Assembly (NCBI RefSeq): GCF_002706425.1
Contig: NZ_CP017713.1
Coordinates: 2,887,509 to 2,951,508 of the forward strand
Origin: Loigolactobacillus coryniformis subsp. coryniformis KCTC 3167 = DSM 20001
GTDB taxonomy: Bacteria > Bacillota > Bacilli > Lactobacillales > Lactobacillaceae
DNA: 64,000 bases
Reading direction: 5' to 3'
Within the stretch, counting starts at the first letter, position 1. Each line of letters begins with the position of its first letter. Both the position numbers and the translations under genes were made by a program. The notes under the pieces were generated by a model, which worked only from the letters and a program-made list of their open reading frames with translations, did not search any database and was not told the origin of the DNA. Shown piece by piece: positions 43,063 through 51,753 of the stretch.

Positions 43063-45312
43063 ATGCAAATGACATCAACACCAATTAAAATCGGCTTGAC
43101 CAATGATTTCGTCGAACAAGTTAAACAAGAAGTCCAACCACATTGGGGTAAACTAGGCTGGGTTACATATAAACGCACATACGCTCGCTGGATCCCGGAA
43201 CAAAATCGGACTGAGGAATGGTTCGAAACTGTTAAACGTGTCGTTGAAGGTAATATTAACCTTGACCCACGGCTGCATAACGGTGACGTGACGCCGGAAT
43301 TATTTGAGGAATTAACGACTGAAGCACAACAACTCTATCGTTTGATCTATGGCTTAGGCGCAACGCCATCTGGCCGTAACTTGTGGATCTCCGGTACTGA
43401 CTATCAAAAGCGTAACGGCGATGCCTTGAACAATTGTTGGTTCATCGCTATTCGGCCGCAAGCTTATGGTGACAGTCATATCGTACCTGCTTATTTGGAT
43501 CCAGAACAACCAGCCGTTTCAATGCCATTTTCATTTATGTTTGACCAATTAATGAAGGGCGGCGGTGTTGGTTTCTCTGTTGTTCCATCAAATATCAGCC
43601 AGTTGCCACCCGTTGCGGCTAAGATCAAACTTAGTGTATTGATCGGCAAAGAAAGCGACTCTTACCAAGATTCTTTGGCCTTAGGCGCGGTTGACCGCGA
43701 TCAATGGTTGGCTGAAAATAACGTCGCTGACACCTTGTACTATGAACTACCAGATACACGTGAAGGCTGGGTTTTAGCTAACGCGCACATGATCGACGCG
43801 CATTTTACGTCCACTAACCCAACGCAAGCTAAACAAGTCGTTTTAGACATGACTCAAATCCGCCCTAAAGGCGCACGGATCCACGGTTTCGGTGGTACTG
43901 CTTCGGGCCCAATGCCATTGATCAGCATGTTGATCGACAGTAACGATGTTTTAAACGAAGCTGCTGGTCGGCAATTAACTGGCGTTGAATGCACTGACCT
44001 TGGTAACATGATCGGCAAAGCCGTTGTTGCCGGTAACGTACGGCGCTCAGCTGAATTAGCTTTAGGCGGCGCAGAAGATGATGCCTTTATCACAATGAAG
44101 CAAGACCAAGAAAAGCTTTACCATCATCGTTGGGCTTCTAACAACAGTATCGCCGTTGATTCTAGCTTCACCGACTATGGTCCCGTAGCAGATTCGATTT
44201 TGCATAACGGTGAACCTGGTATCGTCAACTTAGAATTATCCCAAAACTACGGGCGGATCGCTGATGGCCGTCAAGAAGGCATTGATGGCAGTGTTGAAGG
44301 CACTAACCCTTGTGGCGAAATCTCGTTGAGTAACGGCGAACCATGTAACTTATTTGAAGTCTTCCCTTCTGTTGCCCAAGAACAAGGTTGGCAATTAGAA
44401 GATGCCTTTGCTTTAGGCACGCGCTACACCAAGCGGATCACTTTTAGCCATTACGATTGGGAAGTTTCCCGTAAAATGATTGCTAAAAACCGGCGGATCG
44501 GTATTTCAATGTCGGGGATCCAAGATTGGATCTTAGATGAATTTGGCCAACGCGTCGTGACTGGCTTCACACCAGCTATCGATCCTGAAACTGACGAAAC
44601 GTTCCAGAAACCAGTTTACGATCAAAAGGCCGTTCAACGGTTTGATGCTTTGTATCAGGCAATCGCTAAAGCTGATCAGGACTATTCTGATACGCTTGGT
44701 TGCCAGCCATCGATCAAACACACTACGGTTAAACCATCGGGGACCGTCGCTAAATTAGCTGGCGTTTCCGAAGGGATGCATTTCCATTATGCCGGCTACT
44801 TGATCCAACGGATTCGGTTCCAAGATAGCGATCCATTGTTACCAGCATTAAAGGCTTGTGGTTATCGCATCGAACCTGATGTTTACACTGATCATACAAT
44901 GTGTGTTGAGTTCCCAGTTAAGGCCGCTAACGCTGACAATCCAAACTTTGCTTCTGCCGGCAGTGTTTCTGTCGCTGAACAATTTGCGACGCAAGCGTTC
45001 TTGCAGACTTACTGGTCCGATAACGCCGTCAGTTGTACCGCTACTTTCCAACCAGAAGAAGCGGACCAATTAGCTGGCTTGTTGAAACAATATCGTCACA
45101 CTACTAAATCAACTTCAATGTTGCCATACAGTGGCGGCGACTTGAAACAAGCACCAAAAGAACCCATTGACGCAGCAACTTATGAAGCTCGTTGCGCAGA
45201 GATCAGCGGCGATGTTGAAGCAACATTTGCTCAACTACATCCCCAAGAACAAAAAGATCTTGTATTGGTCGATCAGACTGACTGCGAAAGTGGCGCCTGC
45301 CCAGTACGTTAA
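43063..45312 (+). CDS. nrdJ: Adenosylcobalamin-dependent ribonucleoside-triphosphate reductase
   Basis: A class II ribonucleotide reductase of 749 residues, close in length and sequence plan to the Lactobacillus leichmannii enzyme (about 739). It reduces NTPs to dNTPs with adenosylcobalamin. 'NNCWFIAIRP' (Cys125), 'GTNPCGEISLSNGEPCNLFEV' split around the active-site Cys pair and radical Cys region, 'KPSGTVAKLAGVSEGMH', and the C-terminal redox cysteines DCESGACPVR are all present. It works without oxygen or iron, fitting an anaerobic low-iron life, but needs B12. GGAGG lies 9 bases before the ATG. Confidence 0.97.
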   Translation: MQMTSTPIKIGLTNDFVEQVKQEVQPHWGKLGWVTYKRTYARWIPEQNRTEEWFETVKRVVEGNINLDPRLHNGDVTPELFEELTTEAQQLYRLIYGLGATPSGRNLWISGTDYQKRNGDALNNCWFIAIRPQAYGDSHIVPAYLDPEQPAVSMPFSFMFDQLMKGGGVGFSVVPSNISQLPPVAAKIKLSVLIGKESDSYQDSLALGAVDRDQWLAENNVADTLYYELPDTREGWVLANAHMIDAHFTSTNPTQAKQVVLDMTQIRPKGARIHGFGGTASGPMPLISMLIDSNDVLNEAAGRQLTGVECTDLGNMIGKAVVAGNVRRSAELALGGAEDDAFITMKQDQEKLYHHRWASNNSIAVDSSFTDYGPVADSILHNGEPGIVNLELSQNYGRIADGRQEGIDGSVEGTNPCGEISLSNGEPCNLFEVFPSVAQEQGWQLEDAFALGTRYTKRITFSHYDWEVSRKMIAKNRRIGISMSGIQDWILDEFGQRVVTGFTPAIDPETDETFQKPVYDQKAVQRFDALYQAIAKADQDYSDTLGCQPSIKHTTVKPSGTVAKLAGVSEGMHFHYAGYLIQRIRFQDSDPLLPALKACGYRIEPDVYTDHTMCVEFPVKAANADNPNFASAGSVSVAEQFATQAFLQTYWSDNAVSCTATFQPEEADQLAGLLKQYRHTTKSTSMLPYSGGDLKQAPKEPIDAATYEARCAEISGDVEATFAQLHPQEQKDLVLVDQTDCESGACPVR

Positions 45313-45325
45313 TAAATAAGAAAAC

Positions 45326-45351
45326 GCCTTGCAAGTTATGGCCTGCAAGGC
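45326..45351 (+). terminator. Terminator of nrdJ
   Basis: GCCTTGCA (45326-45333) and TGCAAGGC (45344-45351) followed by TTTTTTG, 14 bases after the stop codon. Confidence 0.85.
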
Positions 45352-45395
45352 TTTTTTGTGTTTTCGAGCGCGCTTGATATCGCGCTTAACTTTTT

Positions 45396-46052
45396 TTAAA
45401 CATCCACATGATGCTTTAACTGCGGAAAAACATGTCCGTCTGACCATTTCATCAAGAAGCCTTGCGCCGTTAGTGCTAAGACAGTACCGTAGCCGATCGC
45501 CTCTAACTTGCCAGTGGCAATAAAGGCCATCACCGTGATCAACAATGGTGGCATATAGCTAACCCACTGTCCCAAGATCGCGGAACCTTTTAAAAATTTA
45601 AATCGCAAAATATAGGAAAGATCATCATTAGGATGCATCAATAAGTTGGATCGTTGATAGATGGATACGGCTGCCGAAACAGTAAAAATACCAAGCGTAT
45701 CTAGCAGTAAACGGCTAACTAGTCCAAGTTGCGGTATACCGGTCCAATTCCAAACGAATGTAAACCCGGACACCATGTAACTAAACGGTATTGTATATAA
45801 TAAGTTGGAAACCAAGCGCCGCCGATCAAAATGCCCGAGTAGTAATTGATTAACCACCGTAACCAACACCCCATAAATAAATAACGTCGTTCCCAGTGGA
45901 ACATGGAGCCAGTGAGCTAAATTAACTGAAGAGCCTGTCCAAACAGCGCTACCTAAATGCGTCGCGATCGTTAGCCCATTACCAGCAGCGTTCATAAAAA
46001 TCGAGAGAACTAAAAAGTCCATCCGCTGCCGAAAATCCTGCATTTTTGCCAT
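45396..46052 (-). CDS. YczE/YitT-like membrane protein
   Basis: A 218-residue protein with 5-6 membrane helices. 'NAAGNGLTIATHLGSAVWTG' followed by 'LGTTLFIYGVLVTVVNQLLLG' resembles the N-terminal half of the YczE/YyaS/YitT group. Function in that group is unknown; transport of small molecules is often assumed. The ATG has AAGGGATGG 7 bases upstream. Its 3' end runs into a GCGCG-rich palindromic motif (45364-45390). Monocistronic between nrdJ and uppP, on the opposite strand to nrdJ. Confidence 0.7.
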   Translation of the reverse strand: MAKMQDFRQRMDFLVLSIFMNAAGNGLTIATHLGSAVWTGSSVNLAHWLHVPLGTTLFIYGVLVTVVNQLLLGHFDRRRLVSNLLYTIPFSYMVSGFTFVWNWTGIPQLGLVSRLLLDTLGIFTVSAAVSIYQRSNLLMHPNDDLSYILRFKFLKGSAILGQWVSYMPPLLITVMAFIATGKLEAIGYGTVLALTAQGFLMKWSDGHVFPQLKHHVDV

Positions 46053-46102
46053 TTGTCCATCCCTTTTCTACTATCAATAACTTCCATTTTAACACTAAAA
46101 AA

Positions 46103-46140
46103 ATGGAGTTGTGACATAAGTCATTTATGCCCAACTCCAT
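46103..46140 (-). terminator. Terminator of uppP
   Basis: ATGGAGTTG (46103-46111) and CAACTCCAT (46132-46140), followed on the minus strand by TTTTTTAG. Confidence 0.8.
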
Positions 46141-46216
46141 CTTTGCACTTCCGAACAATTCAGTATGAAAATCAACTATTACTGTGGCGTCGCGTTATGC
46201 CACACTCTCTGCAATT

Positions 46217-47044
46217 TTAACCAAAGAAAACAAAGTAACCGATCACTAAGATCCCTAACACGATCCGGTACCAACCGAAAGCTTTAAAGTCGTTTTTCTT
46301 GATGTAACTTAACAAGAAACGAATCGATAAGTAAGCGACGATAAAGGAGACCACCACGCCGACGAGTAAAACAACACTTTGCAAGCCAACTAAACTATTA
46401 CCATGATCATAGAATTTGTAGATTTTTAATAGCGAAGCGCCTAACATGGTGGGGATCGCCATAAAGAAAGAAAATTCCGTTGCGACATAACGGGAAGTCC
46501 CAATAATGATCGCACCAAGGATCGTTGCCCCTGAACGCGAAGTCCCCGGAATCAATGATAATAGTTGGAAGACACCGATAAACAGCGCTGTTTTGTACGG
46601 TAATGTATTCAAATCAGCGAATTTCGGCGTTAAACCCTTGTTGTGGTTTTCGATAACGATGAACAAAATCCCATAAATGATCAAGGTCGCTGAAACGACA
46701 GCCCAATTCATCAAATGTGCGTCCATCCAGTCATTTAGTGGCAAACCAACGATCACAGATGGAATCACCGCCAATAATACTTTCCACCATAACGTCCAAG
46801 TCTGCGACCGTTCTAGCTGACTTTTCCGACCGGACAGCGGATTTAATTTATGGAAATAGAACACCACCACCGCCAAGATCGCACCTAACTGAATGACCAC
46901 GTTGAACATATCGATAAAGGCCTTCGACTCGTGCAGCTGAATAAATTCGTTGACCAACACAATATGGCCTGTCGAACTGATCGGCAGGAACTCGGTGATC
47001 CCTTCAACGATCCCGAGGATCACTGCTTTAATAATGTCTAACAA
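46217..47044 (-). CDS. uppP: Undecaprenyl-diphosphatase
   Basis: UppP (BacA) recycles the undecaprenyl carrier used for cell-wall and exopolysaccharide assembly and gives bacitracin resistance. About 8 membrane helices; '[20 protein letters not shown]' holds the catalytic Glu-rich region and '[16 protein letters not shown]' the second motif with Arg. The longest frame starts at ATG 47059, but it has no ribosome binding site. TTG at 47044 ([12 protein letters not shown]) has GAGGT at a suitable distance and gives the usual 275-residue length. Not linked to the exopolysaccharide cluster. Confidence 0.95.
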   Translation of the reverse strand: MLDIIKAVILGIVEGITEFLPISSTGHIVLVNEFIQLHESKAFIDMFNVVIQLGAILAVVVFYFHKLNPLSGRKSQLERSQTWTLWWKVLLAVIPSVIVGLPLNDWMDAHLMNWAVVSATLIIYGILFIVIENHNKGLTPKFADLNTLPYKTALFIGVFQLLSLIPGTSRSGATILGAIIIGTSRYVATEFSFFMAIPTMLGASLLKIYKFYDHGNSLVGLQSVVLLVGVVVSFIVAYLSIRFLLSYIKKNDFKAFGWYRIVLGILVIGYFVFFG

Positions 47045-47084
47045 AAGTATGTACCTCATTTCAAAAATTTATTATATGTAAAAT

Positions 47085-47111
47085 GCGGAATAAGGAAAAT
47101 CCTTGTTCCGC
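47085..47111 (-). terminator. Terminator-like hairpin after the four-repeat gene
   Basis: GCGGAATAAGG (47085-47095) and CCTTGTTCCGC (47101-47111), with one G-U on the minus strand, followed by ATTTTAC. It separates the gene at 47126 from uppP. Confidence 0.65.
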
Positions 47112-47125
47112 CTGGAAAACAAAGT

Positions 47126-48313
47126 TTATATATCACCATTTTCCTTGATCTGGCGCTCAGTCAGATAGGCATCCAAGTAATCGAATGCCAACTCACCAAT
47201 ACTATCAAGGGAAAAGCTGACTTGATCTTCTGCTTCAAAACCATCGTCATCAGCGGTTTCACTACTATTGATCAAGCGTAGTGTCACCAAATCACCGTCA
47301 AAACGCAACGGAATACCGATAAATGTCGCCGGATCGTGACGCAGCCGCAACCGGATCACTCGAGCAAATACCCGTGACTGCTGGATCAAGCTCGCAAATA
47401 AATCGGTGGTCCCATCAAACAAACGCTCATCATTAAGCACCGGTTGCTTAACAAAATGCCGTTGCCGATTAACTTTAAGGAAAAATTGCATCATTTGCAA
47501 GTAATCGGCTTGGGTCGTCAAACGTTGAATTTCATCGATCCGCAGTAAAACATAACCACCGAACTGACCATTCATATCGATCAAATTAAATAACACCGTC
47601 TTTTGGTTCAGTGTATTAACGGTGCCGACAAAGAAATTATCATCATCATTACCGGTATAGATCATCACCAATTCCTGACCCTTTTGCGCTAATCGTAATT
47701 GCTGCCCGATGACCAACGGCACCGTAAAATCAACGGTGTCCAGATGTTGTTTTGGTGCTACCTCACGGACATATTTACCCACTAGTGTTAATTCTTTACC
47801 TTGCAATTCAATGATCTGAATATCACTTAATGCCACGGTGACTAGCCGCTGCGTACTAAAATCGAATTTATCGAACACATTCACCGTTACCGTATCAGTG
47901 GTCACATGCTGGATTGAACCTTCCATAAAGGTTTCACCATTACCTAAGATCAACAACATAAAATACTGTTGGTTAAGTGCTTGCTGTAGCAATTGCGGTA
48001 ATAGATCAAAATGATCATTAAAATCTAACTTTTGTGGTGTGAGCTTGATGAACTGCTCTAATTGCGCATTTTTGATGCGAAAAGCCATATTAGTCAGATC
48101 TTGGCCATCCAATTCGACCTCACTGATCACCGCTAACGCCAAGTAAACGGCGCCATCGCGTAGCCCACCATCATCATACGTATTGAGCACCACTGCAGTA
48201 TCGTTCACTGTAGCAACGTAGCCGGTATAAACAACTTCCTGCGCTTCCTGATAAATATTGACGAGTAAATGTTCCGTCTGGGCAGTTTCCAAATCAGTTA
48301 AAATTGAATTCAT
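47126..48313 (-). CDS. Unknown protein with four Sm-like repeats
   Basis: A 395-residue soluble protein built from four related segments of about 70 residues (about 5-75, 90-165, 200-275, 310-385). Each shows the pattern 'LVxIYxxxxxxYxGYVxxVNxxxVxLNxxD' then 'VYLxLxxIxxVExxG': five short strands typical of small beta-barrels such as Sm/LSm or PRC-like folds. No catalytic motif, signal or membrane segment. I do not know a function; RNA or protein binding is a reasonable guess. GTG 48328 contains the GAGGTG ribosome binding site of the true ATG at 48313. Confidence 0.7.
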   Translation of the reverse strand: MNSILTDLETAQTEHLLVNIYQEAQEVVYTGYVATVNDTAVVLNTYDDGGLRDGAVYLALAVISEVELDGQDLTNMAFRIKNAQLEQFIKLTPQKLDFNDHFDLLPQLLQQALNQQYFMLLILGNGETFMEGSIQHVTTDTVTVNVFDKFDFSTQRLVTVALSDIQIIELQGKELTLVGKYVREVAPKQHLDTVDFTVPLVIGQQLRLAQKGQELVMIYTGNDDDNFFVGTVNTLNQKTVLFNLIDMNGQFGGYVLLRIDEIQRLTTQADYLQMMQFFLKVNRQRHFVKQPVLNDERLFDGTTDLFASLIQQSRVFARVIRLRLRHDPATFIGIPLRFDGDLVTLRLINSSETADDDGFEAEDQVSFSLDSIGELAFDYLDAYLTERQIKENGDI

Positions 48314-48430
48314 TGCGCGACACCTCACTTTCTGGCATTAGTCCACTTATCATTATACCGACAAAAGACCAGAAACGATAGCATTTATGCGCAAAATTAA
48401 AGCGTGCGTTAAAACTAAATTAGCCACACT

Positions 48431-48604
48431 TTAGTTACGCGCACGCCGCAACCAATTAATACCCCACACGATACCGCCAATAAAGAGTGCTGCGAAAATT
48501 AATTTAAAGAATAAGCTGAAGACAATTGGAATTAAATGTAACACTAACGCTAAAACAAACAGACCAACAAAGACCATACCGACGATCCGGAAAAATTCAT
48601 TCAT
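48431..48604 (-). CDS. Small membrane protein
   Basis: A 57-residue protein with two hydrophobic helices ('IVGMVFVGLFVLALVLHLI' and 'LFFKLIFAALFIGGIVWGI') and a basic C terminus WLRRARN. It lies between the nuclease-helicase and the four-repeat gene on the same strand. The ATG at 48604 has GAGGT 9 bases upstream. No family name is certain. It may be a stress- or envelope-related small protein. Confidence 0.65.
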   Translation of the reverse strand: MNEFFRIVGMVFVGLFVLALVLHLIPIVFSLFFKLIFAALFIGGIVWGINWLRRARN

Positions 48605-48671
48605 AATGGAGAACCTCACTTTTTAAGTTTAATTGCTGTCTCCATTTTAAAGGGCGATCGCGGTAGCGTCC

Positions 48672-51062
48672 TCAGTCCAAAGCTTTATTTTTAACTGCGA
48701 CCATTTGCCAGAATTGGTCGATCTGGTTAGTCAGTTGCGCTACCGAGTAACAACGCTGGAAATGTTGCCAGTGGGCGGGAAAGAGTTGCGTATAGCGCGA
48801 GCTAGCAAAGCGCTGATCCAACAGTAGAATCACGCCGACATCATGACTGCCACGGATCAAACGCCCGGCAGCCTGCAGGACGTGGTTCATCCCTGGCAGT
48901 TGGTAGGCATATTGAAAGCCCGTTCCCTGCTGCGCATCAAAATAATCGCGCACTAAATCACGCTCAGTCGATAACCCCGGCAAGCCAACACCGACAATCG
49001 CCACACCGATCAAGCGCTCCCCTTTTAGATCAATTCCTTCAGAAAAAATACCACCGAGCACACAAAAACCGACTAAGGTTCCCGTTGGCTGCGCGGTAAA
49101 TTGTGCTAAAAATTCAGCGCGCTGTATTTCATCCATTTGGGTTGCTTGGCTGATCGTTTTTAACTGTGGATACGCCGCCGCAAAAGCTGCCTGCACTGTT
49201 TCTAGATAACTATATGACGGTAAAAAAACTAAATAGTTACCGACTTTAGCATTGACCATTACCCCAATACTGGCGATGATCCGATCCAAATTTTGTTCCC
49301 GCTGCCGGTAAGTAGTCTGAATATAGGGAGTGACCAGTAACGCTTGGTTTTGGCTGGGAAATGGTGAGGCTAAGCGGAACGTCAAACTATCCTTATTATT
49401 ACCTAATACTTGTTGGTAATAACTCAGCGGTGATAAGGTTGCTGAGAATAAAATTGCCCCTGCACCTAAACCAAGTGCACGATCCAAAAAAGCACTGGGA
49501 TCCAGACAGAGCTGCTTCACAGTTGTCTGGCGCAGTTTATGATCATACGACACCAGCGACTGATAGGTTTCATCATATAAATCAGCGATCTTCAAATAAG
49601 TTAAGCTGGCAAAATAAGCATCCAGCAAGGTATCCACTAAGGGATTATCTTGGTATTCAGCCAACCAATCATGGATTTTAGCGACCCAATCAGCTAAGGC
49701 CTGGTTAACTGAATCTAGCGGCGCTTGCCCAGTCATTTCGGTGATATCATCGTCACGTAGCGGTTTACTTATCTTAGTCAGTGCCCGCTTAACTTTACTG
49801 GTCAATTTTTCAAGCGCGCTTGTTCCGGCGCTTGATTCTGTTTTTGCCTGTTGTAGGACTGCCTGAAAGGTTTGACTACTAACACTAGCCGAATACATAT
49901 CCCGCGAACGGCTAACTAAATTATGTACTTCATCAACTAAGAAAAAGTTATCACGATCAGGTTCGCTAAAAAAGCGCTGTAGATAAACGATCGGGTCAAA
50001 AAGATAGTTATAATCGCAAATAATAACGTCAGCAAATAAGCTGGCGTCCAGCGAAAATTCAAATGGATCAATGGTATGTTTGCGCGCATATTCCTCGATC
50101 ACCGTACGCGTCAATTGATTTTCATGCATCAGCAGATCACGTAGCGCTGGCTTGACACGATCATAATAACCTAGCATATAAGGATTATTTTCTGGAGCCA
50201 AATCAACCTCTTCCGCAAAAGTGATCTTGTCCTTAGCAGTCAGCGTGATGCTTTTCAGCTGCATCCCTTGCTGACTCAATAAAGCCAAAGCATCCTCGGC
50301 GACTTGCCGTGTACTTTGTTTAGCCGTTAAATAAAAAACCCGCTGGATCTTGTCTTCGCCTAAAGCTTTGATTGCCGGAAATAGCGTCGAGATCGTTTTA
50401 CCGGTTCCGGTCGGCGCCTCAACAAACAAACGTTTCTGTAATAAGATCGACTTATACACGGCCACCGCTAATTCGCGTTGACCTTGCCGATATGCTGGAA
50501 ATGGAAAATCGATCTGTTTGACCGTAGTATTTCGCTGAGCACGCCATTGATCACGTAATACTAACCATTCTTCATATTCAGCGATCAATTGTTGGAAAAA
50601 TGCGGTCAATTCAGCTTGCTGCATAACTTTGGTTTTAGTGGTCACAACTTCGGTGGTGGTCTGAAAATAAGTAAGTTGCAGCGTTACCGCGGCCAGATTT
50701 TTTTGTTGCGCCAAAATATAGCCATAAACTTGCGCTTGACCCCAATATAACTGCAATGTATTTTCACTAACTTCAGCAAAATCCAGATCTGAAGTTTTAA
50801 TTTCTTCAATTGTATAATCTTCATCAGTGGTATGGCTGATGCCATCGGCACGGCCATCGATCGTGTACTCGCGGCCACTCATCGTGACTGACTGCTTCAA
50901 ATAAACTTCTTTTTCGTAATCATCACCGCGCTGTTTTTGTAAGCGACGATGGATCCGCGCACCATTTAGCGCCGTATTTTGACTTCCTTGGCGTTGGTTG
51001 AGATCACCTGAGCGCAAGACAAATTCGACTAATTCACGGACGCCAATTCGCGTGGTCGCCAT
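48672..51062 (-). CDS. PD-(D/E)XK nuclease-Rad3/DinG helicase fusion without Fe-S cysteines
   Basis: A 796-residue protein. Residues about 38-95 form a PD-(D/E)XK nuclease domain (GARIHRRLQ; DGRADG; IEEIKT). The rest is an XPD/Rad3-type superfamily 2 helicase: Walker A EAPTGTGKT (about 215), DEVH box (about 377), 'AILFSATLSPLSYY', 'QAAGRLIRG'. In relatives, four cysteines between motifs Ia and II bind an Fe-S cluster, just before a GYYDR sequence. Here that stretch reads 'KITFAEEVDLAPENNPYMLGYYDR', shown only in parts elsewhere, with no cysteine. Likely a DNA repair enzyme acting without iron. ATG 51062 is the best start. Confidence 0.9.
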   Translation of the reverse strand: MATTRIGVRELVEFVLRSGDLNQRQGSQNTALNGARIHRRLQKQRGDDYEKEVYLKQSVTMSGREYTIDGRADGISHTTDEDYTIEEIKTSDLDFAEVSENTLQLYWGQAQVYGYILAQQKNLAAVTLQLTYFQTTTEVVTTKTKVMQQAELTAFFQQLIAEYEEWLVLRDQWRAQRNTTVKQIDFPFPAYRQGQRELAVAVYKSILLQKRLFVEAPTGTGKTISTLFPAIKALGEDKIQRVFYLTAKQSTRQVAEDALALLSQQGMQLKSITLTAKDKITFAEEVDLAPENNPYMLGYYDRVKPALRDLLMHENQLTRTVIEEYARKHTIDPFEFSLDASLFADVIICDYNYLFDPIVYLQRFFSEPDRDNFFLVDEVHNLVSRSRDMYSASVSSQTFQAVLQQAKTESSAGTSALEKLTSKVKRALTKISKPLRDDDITEMTGQAPLDSVNQALADWVAKIHDWLAEYQDNPLVDTLLDAYFASLTYLKIADLYDETYQSLVSYDHKLRQTTVKQLCLDPSAFLDRALGLGAGAILFSATLSPLSYYQQVLGNNKDSLTFRLASPFPSQNQALLVTPYIQTTYRQREQNLDRIIASIGVMVNAKVGNYLVFLPSYSYLETVQAAFAAAYPQLKTISQATQMDEIQRAEFLAQFTAQPTGTLVGFCVLGGIFSEGIDLKGERLIGVAIVGVGLPGLSTERDLVRDYFDAQQGTGFQYAYQLPGMNHVLQAAGRLIRGSHDVGVILLLDQRFASSRYTQLFPAHWQHFQRCYSVAQLTNQIDQFWQMVAVKNKALD

Positions 51063-51103
51063 GCGCTTCATCCCCTTTTCACAAGTACTTCATTATACCA
51101 AAA

Positions 51104-51127
51104 AAGGCGGTCGCTGATCACCGCCTT
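51104..51127 (-). terminator. Terminator of the MerR gene
   Basis: AAGGCGGT (51104-51111) and ACCGCCTT (51120-51127), followed on the minus strand by TTTTGG; 7 bases after the stop codon. Confidence 0.8.
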
Positions 51128-51133
51128 CGATTA

Positions 51134-51553
51134 CTATTTATCTGCTATTTTAAATTCGGCATGGCCATCTTGCATCAACCCATAAATTCGTTGCTGCTCA
51201 TTTAAATCGCCGAAATCTAATACCATTTCGCCATCGACTTCGGTGGTTCCTTCAAAACGTTGCGCTACGAAATGACGTAACAAAGCATTTCGTTTAGCAA
51301 ATAAAGCCACCTTCTCTACAGCAGCAGCTAGTGTATAACCTTCATCAAGGAACTGTTTGATCCCAATAATTCTGATTGTTGTTTTTAAATTATATTGTCG
51401 ACTAACGCCGTCTTTTTCCGGTAGGGAACTAATATAGCCACGCTTCTCCCAGTAGCGTAGTTGCCGTGGCGAAATAGCTGTCATCTGACTGATCTGACTA
51501 ATACCAAAGATCAGTTTATCCACATCGATTCCCAATTTAGATTTTAAACTCAT
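51134..51553 (-). CDS. MerR family transcriptional regulator
   Basis: A 139-residue regulator. The winged helix-turn-helix 'FGISQISQMTAISPRQLRYWEKRGYI' is typical MerR, followed by 'VSRQYNLKTTIRIIGIKQFLDEGYTLAAAVEKV'. It has no cysteine set for metal sensing, so it more likely senses a small molecule through its short C-terminal part. It is divergent from the DHA2 exporter gene, with a shared 200-base region that contains the palindrome TGTCAAGTTACTTGACA on the exporter promoter. Regulation of the exporter is the natural inference. Confidence 0.93.
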   Translation of the reverse strand: MSLKSKLGIDVDKLIFGISQISQMTAISPRQLRYWEKRGYISSLPEKDGVSRQYNLKTTIRIIGIKQFLDEGYTLAAAVEKVALFAKRNALLRHFVAQRFEGTTEVDGEMVLDFGDLNEQQRIYGLMQDGHAEFKIADK

Positions 51554-51675
51554 TATGAAAACTCCTTATTTTACATAATCATGATCAGTTCTTAGTATAA
51601 ACCCGCTAACTAACTGGCTAAATGCTACAGGTATTATCTCACAGTTAACATTCTTGTCAAACGCAAAGCTACAAG

Positions 51676-51715
51676 TGTCAAGTTACTTGACAATCAAAAA
51701 CGTTAGGTTTATAGT
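51676..51715 (+). promoter_or_regulatory. Exporter promoter with palindromic MerR-type operator
   Basis: TTGACA (51687-51692), 17 bases, TATAGT (51710-51715): a consensus promoter. The 17-bp palindrome TGTCAAG, TTA, CTTGACA (51676-51692) overlaps the -35 box, and another TTGTCAA half-site lies at about 51655. Most MerR operators lie in a 19-20 base spacer; here the spacer is 17 and the site is upstream. Confidence 0.7.
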
Positions 51716-51753
51716 TTTCAACAGTGATTTTTTCATGAAAGAGGGACTAGAAC

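Noticed and set aside
45364..45390. GCGCG-rich sequence as terminator of the YczE-like gene
   Set aside because: The stem is short and the T-run is missing on the correct side, so it is listed only as a recurrent motif.
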